In this document: positions 58,478 to 64,000 of the stretch, one piece after another
How positions within the stretch are numbered: the stretch's first letter is position 1
Layout of the letters: each line of letters opens with the position of its first letter
Assembly: GCA_010093485.1 (NCBI GenBank)
Contig: MU001492.1
Coordinates: 1,287,122-1,351,121, forward strand
Direction of reading: 5' to 3'
Length of the DNA: 64,000 nt
Source: Karstenula rhodostoma CBS 690.94
Taxonomy: Eukaryota; Ascomycota; Dothideomycetes; Pleosporales; Didymosphaeriaceae
Notes under the pieces: generated by a model
The model's input: the letters and a program-made list of their open reading frames with translations, nothing else
Databases searched by the model: none
What the model was told of the DNA's origin: nothing
Translations under genes and position numbers: made by a program

Positions 58478-59481
58478 CTTGACGGCGGCGTCGTTAGTTG
58501 GTGTTGATGTCGCTGGTGGCTGCTGAAAATGAGAAGTTTAGCAATTGCGAGTGTGCGGGTTCTACGCTTGGCTTCGGTTATTTTAGTGGTCGTGCTATTC
58601 CTTCTCAGGCGCTAGCGTGGTGCGCGCCTTCCGCAGCTTCAGCGGAACACAAACCATCAAGCATGCGAAGTCTCCTCAAAACCAATCATTGCATCCGTGA
58701 ATATATCATCGGATTACCGGTGTAGTCAATCTCATGAATAGGGATCATTTTCACCTCCCCCACAGCGCCCTTCGGCGCGCTCACAATAATCCAACTTCGC
58801 TATGAGCCAAAGCGCCCGTAACAGCGACTAGGACTGGTACTTCGACTTTTGCGATACCCAGCCTAGTGACATGCTCTCCCGGCCTTTCTCGTCTCACTAC
58901 ACGCCCGGTCTCGAGGTCAGTATCGAGGATCACCACGCGAGTGAATAGGAACATACTTTGCACTTAGTATTAGAGAGTGTTACCTTCACATGTAGTTTCA
59001 CTGCCGCCTTCAGCGCGCAACCCATGCAGTACTAGCACAAAAGTCTGATTACCATCGATATACATATCGCCTGCCCTGTGTTTTCTTGCACACGCATAGC
59101 CTGCCTTCCGCAGCTGCCATGTACATGCCCTGAAGCTTGTTTCTTTAGATCGCGGTTCCGTTCAACACTTTGATGAACATGTTCAGTTTCTCTGAGCACC
59201 AATCTTCCATGGCCATAGCTTCCATTCGCTCCCCAATCTGGAAATTCTTCGTGACATCGTATTCCCTTCTTCGCCACCAAGTACCATATGCCACCTGAAG
59301 AAGCAATCGCATAATAAGCGCGTTAAATGTGCTTTCCCGCCTACTGCACTGACACTACTATCATTGTTGCGCAACGTGCCTCCTCTTCTGCCAAATCCGC
59401 AGTCTGGAGAATTGACGAGAATGGGAACATAACCCTCCATATCTTACAATAACCACAGATCAGTATTCATACATAGTAGCA
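58478..59481. other. Intergenic region upstream of rpl9
   Basis: Rpl9 promoter and about 0.8 kb of sequence without recognised content. Confidence 0.5.
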
Positions 59482-60630
59482 ATGAACTAGGCCGAAGCCC
59501 TGGGTAGGGGCCGCTATCAGTGGTACCTTTTGGGGCTGTGCGGTATGGGCTACATGATCAATCCGATGTGGGCACAAGCGTTCGGTATTGTACTGTCACC
59601 GATGCAACAGGAGCTAGGACTCGGCGATGACGAGACTGGGGACCTATTCACGTCCTTTCCATCCGAACTAACCGCCGGTGCACCCGTTTGAGGTGTACTT
59701 GTTGACTTTATCGCGCGGCAGTGGGCTTCAACCTGACCATGTTCTTCTCCGGTGTCTTGAGTCTGGGCCTGGCAATCCCGGACCAAACCACGAGCATTTT
59801 AGTCTTGACGTAATATCCCGATCGATACCACCATCTCACTAGAATTTACGCCTTTGAATCGCAACATTTACTTTCGTTCGTTGCTCTCGCTCTTTCAACC
59901 GATCGGGGTTGTCATCTGTAGCGCGATTTTGTACGGATTCATCAAGAACTATTCCTGCTCTCCTAACTTCCCGGAGGCGAACCTACTACCTGCTTGGGGT
60001 AAAGTGCCACGAGGGCAGCCGTGCTGCACGAAGAGTAGTGACTATGGGTGGAGATACCTTTACACACTAGGAGATTTTATGCTTCTGGTTTACATCCTGC
60101 GTTTTGTGGTTTTCTGGTTCCAGGAGAGCCCAAAATACTTGGTGTCAGAGGCTAATATGCTAAAGCCGTAAAATGCTCCGGAACGTGGCCAGATTGAGTA
60201 ACAAGTAACCTCAGTCTGGACTATCTCTAAGCGGCTGAGAGCGAATGCAACGCTATCAGTGGTGGAAATGCTATGCTCGGCGGAGGCACGAAGCAGGTGC
60301 AAGCCAGCTGGACTGAGAAGGTACAGCTAGAGTTCGACGGCGTGAAGATCCTCTTCGCTAACATTCAAATGGTGCACCTTACAACTCTGATCTGGTTGAC
60401 GTATTTCTGCGATTATCAGGGCCTTACTGTCACCGGTAAGCAGGCTCGCGCTACAACCGAGGTTTGTCCAATCGTTCTGACTGTGATGTAGGTATTTACC
60501 TCCCCCAGATCCTCGCTCTCAAGAACGGCGCCCTGCATGGATCTCGCACATGCATCTACGTTTATGTTCCTGGTACTGTTGAGATCCTGCTTGAGATGGG
60601 TATTCGTGGTGTTGCGGCGTTCCTTCCGTT
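59482..60630 (+). pseudogene. MFS sugar-transporter-like gene, heavily decayed
   Basis: From ATG 59482, the sequence encodes GRYQWYLLGLCGMGY, WAQAFGIVLSPMQQELG and DETGDLF, all typical of eukaryotic SV2/sugar-porter-like MFS proteins. It is broken by TAG at 59488 (third codon, probably CAG), TGA at 59689 (probably TGG), a frameshift near 59731 and a missing segment near 59815. Later pieces include SLFQPIGVVICSAI, YGWRYLYTLG, WFQESPKYLV and, after an intron-like gap near 60440-60491, YLPQILALKNGAL. The C-terminal third is absent. It is a clear pseudogene. Confidence 0.78.
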
Positions 60631-60811
60631 CAGGTCTTATGCGTGGCTTCCTCCGCTGAAGTCGCACGTGGCGGGAAACAACTCACCACTCGCTCGATAA
60701 CGACTCACTCTTCCTCCCCCTCTCTCCTCCCTCGTTTCACTTTCACCCTGCAAAAGCTAAGTACTTCTTTTCCCCAACGAAACTGATCAGTCACGACTAC
60801 CACATACAGCA

Positions 60812-62105
60812 ATGGCTCTTCTTCTGATCTTTTTCTTCGCCTTCGTGGCTGCCGCTTCCTTTTCTGACACGCGTGCCCCTCCCTTTTGCGGCAACCCATT
60901 CCCGCTCACGTCCGAGAATCTCGATTTCTTCGAAGGCCTTGCCAACGGCTCTATCGATGCCGCACAGGGCTCCTCCGACCTCCTCAACAAGCAGAACTAC
61001 GGTGGCCCGCGACCGTGGCCACGTAACAGCGAGAACAAGGTCGTCATCCAGTACTGCTTCCAGACTCCAGATGTACGTGACAAGATTGGACAGCAGTTTC
61101 GCGAATTCGGTATCGATGAATGGATGAGAGCATTAGGTGGTGCTGCATCAAGCGCTACGGGTCACGGATTGGTCTTCGAAGAGACATTGGATGTAAACGG
61201 CCGGCCATTTTCCTGTAAATACCCAGACGGAAGCTGTGAGTTCGCTTCATATGCAGTGATTGGCATGCTTCATTCCAAACTCTACAGCTCGTCTGTGTCA
61301 CTCTAGGTGCACGAAACAGGAGTCGAACGCGATCGATTACCATCCTGCGGTTGTCGACTTGCTTGCTTACTTGGGCAACAGGGAATCAGAAGGTCGACAA
61401 GAATGCGGTGATGATCGGGTGGTCGTACAGCAAACACTTCGCCGGCGGTGCGACTGTCGGCTTTGTGGGATTCGTCTCCGGGGACCCTCCGGTCCCTGGC
61501 ATCCACGGGATAATTTTCGGGCACACCTGGATCAACCCTACGTTGGTTCACGAACTCGGCCACGTACTAGGCATGGCACATGAGCATCAACGTAAAGATC
61601 GTACGTTACTGTTCCTGCCACTATATATGTTCCCGCTGATATCCCATTTCAAGGCGATGGCTCGGTTGCATACCGCTGCCATAACGTCCAGGGCTTCTAC
61701 ACGAAATTTGAGAAATTCAAGGCCAGTAATCCCGACGCAAAATGGAGCGATCTCTGCGACGACCTTATCAACGCGCTTCTAATGGACTTCGCTGGGAAGA
61801 ATTTCGTACGCCAGTTTTCACTTGGAGATGCACGTTCGCGCGAGGGTCGGTTTATTATATGGGAAGTTGCAGACTACGGTGAACCGTACGACCAACAGAG
61901 CATCATGCACTATCATAGTGATATCCATGTGGCAGATGATCTGTATTGCCTCCGTGGCCCTGGCCTAACGGACGGATGTACGCTGGTCAACAACTTGCCG
62001 GGGCACGAGAAAGAGTACATACGTAGGTCCCACAGGCCAAGTGCAGGAGATATCAAGTGGGTCAGGAAGACATATCCTTGGATGGATCCACCGAAAAACG
62101 CATAG
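60812..62105 (+). CDS. Secreted astacin-like (M12A) zinc metalloprotease
   Basis: Exons 60812-61235, 61307-61600 and 61654-62105 encode 389 residues. A signal peptide (MALLLIFFFAFVAAASF) precedes a pro-region-like segment and the catalytic domain. The zinc motif is HELGHVLGMAHEH (HExxHxxGxxH type), and a Met-turn SIMHY follows in the last exon with the zinc-ligand-like Tyr. The first intron was placed by phase: it removes an internal stop and joins to a frame open through the catalytic domain. The sequence just after that join is less conserved, so the acceptor is the least certain point. The role is likely extracellular protein breakdown or processing. Confidence 0.8.
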
Positions 62106-62248
62106 TAGAGGGGTGAACAGAACTATGTCGTGAGCAAATAGGTTCGAGTGTCAGATCGATCACATCTAGACCACAGTCTACAGCGCACATGGTTTGTGTG
62201 GCAGTGTCCGTCATACTCAATGCATATGCGAAATATCATCTTCTACCT

Positions 62249-64000
62249 CTAATCCCCCATCCAGGTGACGTCGTGAGGAACCTTCGGGTTCGTCTTTGGA
62301 CTTCTCGCGATGCCACTGACGCGATCCAGTTTCTGCTTCAACGCATCACCCACAGCGTCCAAGTCCTTTGGCGCCGTCTTTAGGCTCGCCATAAGGTATA
62401 TAACGTTCCCGAGCACTCGCGAGTGTATACTGAGTGCCGTGTTCGACCGATCGTTCAGCAGCGCATCCCGCAATCCAGCAGCTGCGTTGGAGGTATATCC
62501 TGCTTCAGTCAGCGTCTTTGAACCCCTTGATCAGCCACACTTGGGATGCAAATACATACCGCTACCTTCCTCGTCCTTGAGCGCTACGACGAGCACGGAG
62601 CCGATGGCAATGACGTGGTCAACAGCATCGTGGTAACTCAACCACACCACCAACGGCTTGCCCCACATGCTCCATGTCTTTGGACTTGCATCTTGGTTCA
62701 CACTCAGCCCGCCTCTCATGCTCCACCTCGGGACAACCTGTCCACCTCTGTGCCCGCTTTCCCGATCCCACTTGCGCCTGAAGCCTTTCCATGCATACCC
62801 GTTCTTCAACACCTCCATCTCCTTCAGCGACGTGTTGGCGACATGGCACCCGATTGGGTGCGCAGTGTAGCTGTGGCCGTGGAGAAGGGCGTCGGATTTT
62901 GAGGGGGAGAGGAAGGCGTTGAAGATGGCTTTGCTGGCGAGCGTGACGGAGAGAGGGAGCAGACCACCGGTCAGAAGCTTCGCGTGGATGGATATGTCAG
63001 GGTGAACAGCGAGGAGCGACGAGGGCGTGAAGTGGCCGAGGCGATTGAGGCCGGTGAAGACCTCGTCGAAGAGGACGGGGACGCCGGTCCAGTGGAGGGG
63101 GTCGGAAGGCGGGCTGACCTCGTGGTCGGTGAATTGATACGCGCGGACCACCTCGACGAGCTTGCGCTGGAAGAGAGGGTCGACGAAGAGCATTCCGCCG
63201 GCGCCGAGGAGTATGGGTTCCATGACCAGCGCACCGAATTTCCTGCCCTGTCGCTGGACAAGGATGTCGAGTCTTTCCCTGATGTACTTCTCGTAGAGCC
63301 ACCAACGGCGTCCTTGGCCCTGGCCTCTAGCGTCAAAGTCGAAGACGTCGTCGAGGTGGGAAAAGAATTCCGGGCCGCCGAGCTCCCTCGCCATGCCCTT
63401 GGGAGGCTCCACCATCCACTCTCCACCTTTCATCTTCACCGTCGGGAAATCGAACCAGTATCCTCGACCGCGGTACCAGTCTACCTTCTCATTGTAGACG
63501 TTCGGCTCGGAAGCGTCCATGGCGCCGATTGTGTCGCCGTGGTAGCTCCCTTTCAGGCCGAGGATCTCGATGTTGTCTTTGGAGCCGTCCCAGTCGTACC
63601 GCTTGCACGTTGCTCTGAGCGCCATCTTGATGCCGACCTCGGCAGCGGTGCTGCCGTCGTCTGTGTAGAAGCACTTCGCGAGACGGGGATTGTCCATAGC
63701 CTTGAGCAGCGTCTCGGCGAGTTTGACTGCAGGCTCATGTGTCGCGCCGGCGAACATGACGTGGCCGTATCGTCCTGCTGCATACGCGGCGGCAAGAGCC
63801 AGCTGTGGGTTTCCATGGCCGAGACCCTGTGTCCACCACGATGCGGAGCCGTCAAAGGCAGGGTAGAACAGGGGTTTCTCAGCTGCGTGGGCTGCGCTGA
63901 TGCCTTTCAGTGAGGTCGGCGTATGCTTCGCTTGGAAATAATCGCCATATGCAGAGTCCCAGACCAGGATGTCGTCGCTGTTCGTTACGGTTTTGTGCTG
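62249..64000 (-). CDS. bioDA: Class III aminotransferase of biotin synthesis (DAPA synthase part of BioDA), 3' part
   Basis: Open from the window edge: exons 64000-62560 and 62499-62249. The frame contains GSASWWTQGLGHGNP, the YTDDGSTAAEVGIKMA cofactor segment, GSYHGDTIGAMDASE, VLFDEVFTGLNRLG (Asp contacting PLP) and KLLTGGLLPLSVTLAS, with the likely PLP Lys. This pattern and the C-terminal end (HDVTWMGD) match fungal adenosylmethionine-8-amino-7-oxononanoate aminotransferases. In many ascomycetes that domain is fused behind a dethiobiotin synthetase in one bifunctional protein. The N-terminal domain would lie outside the window, so the fusion is not shown here. It probably acts in mitochondria or cytosol. 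Confidence 0.85.

Noticed and set aside
62984..63913. 309-codon plus-strand frame opposite the aminotransferase
   Set aside because: Antisense shadow of a strongly conserved coding region; no features of its own.

Overview
The window is a piece of a filamentous ascomycete chromosome. Short GT-AG introns with CTAAC/CTGAC-like branch points, fungus-specific families (Spc25, Rrn6, Nop4, Dap1, But2-domain and spherulin-4 proteins), a GH6 cellobiohydrolase with CBM1 and a pol III tRNA with a short intron all support this. Two introns of unrelated genes share collinear sequence blocks, as expected of introner-like elements, which are known from Dothideomycetes. That class is my best guess but is not proven.

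Layout. 0-3.1 kb: 3' part of the spliceosomal helicase gene prp22. 4.1-10.1 kb: nutrient-uptake genes, namely an APC amino-acid permease, then a divergent pair of an UNC93-like MFS protein and a TauD-type dioxygenase. 10.8-18.2 kb: carbohydrate-active block with a GH28 exopolygalacturonase, a GH6 cellobiohydrolase, tRNA-Asn(GTT) and an intracellular GH13 alpha-glucosidase. 19.6-25.1 kb: a hypothetical protein with a pentapeptide repeat, a Ctr-like copper transporter, a spherulin-4-like protein and a secreted heme peroxidase. 26-33 kb: housekeeping genes (dhx35-type helicase, spc25 and rrn6 sharing a divergent promoter with a symmetric CACGTG arrangement) and a coiled-coil protein. 34-36.6 kb: a secreted cysteine-rich protein and an F-box-like protein.

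37-47 kb is a decay zone. It holds a truncated TRI12-like MFS gene, a Baeyer-Villiger monooxygenase pseudogene split by a small insertion, an agmatinase pseudogene with an internal deletion, a MITE and several kilobases without genes. An intact dap1 gene and a small Cys-rich gene sit among them. 47-64 kb returns to mostly intact genes: nop4, a But2-domain secreted protein, a small conserved protein, an aldo/keto reductase, rpl9 (with an 8-nt microexon), an MFS pseudogene, a secreted astacin-like metalloprotease and the aminotransferase half of a biotin enzyme (bioDA-like) running off the right edge.

All exon coordinates were deduced by eye from reading frame, splice-site consensus and family conservation; no alignment or database search was run. 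I found no CRISPR array or intact autonomous transposon. The strongest non-gene signals are the introner-like intron pair, the rpl9 microexon, the insertion with its putative 7-bp target duplication, and the palindromic spc25/rrn6 promoter.
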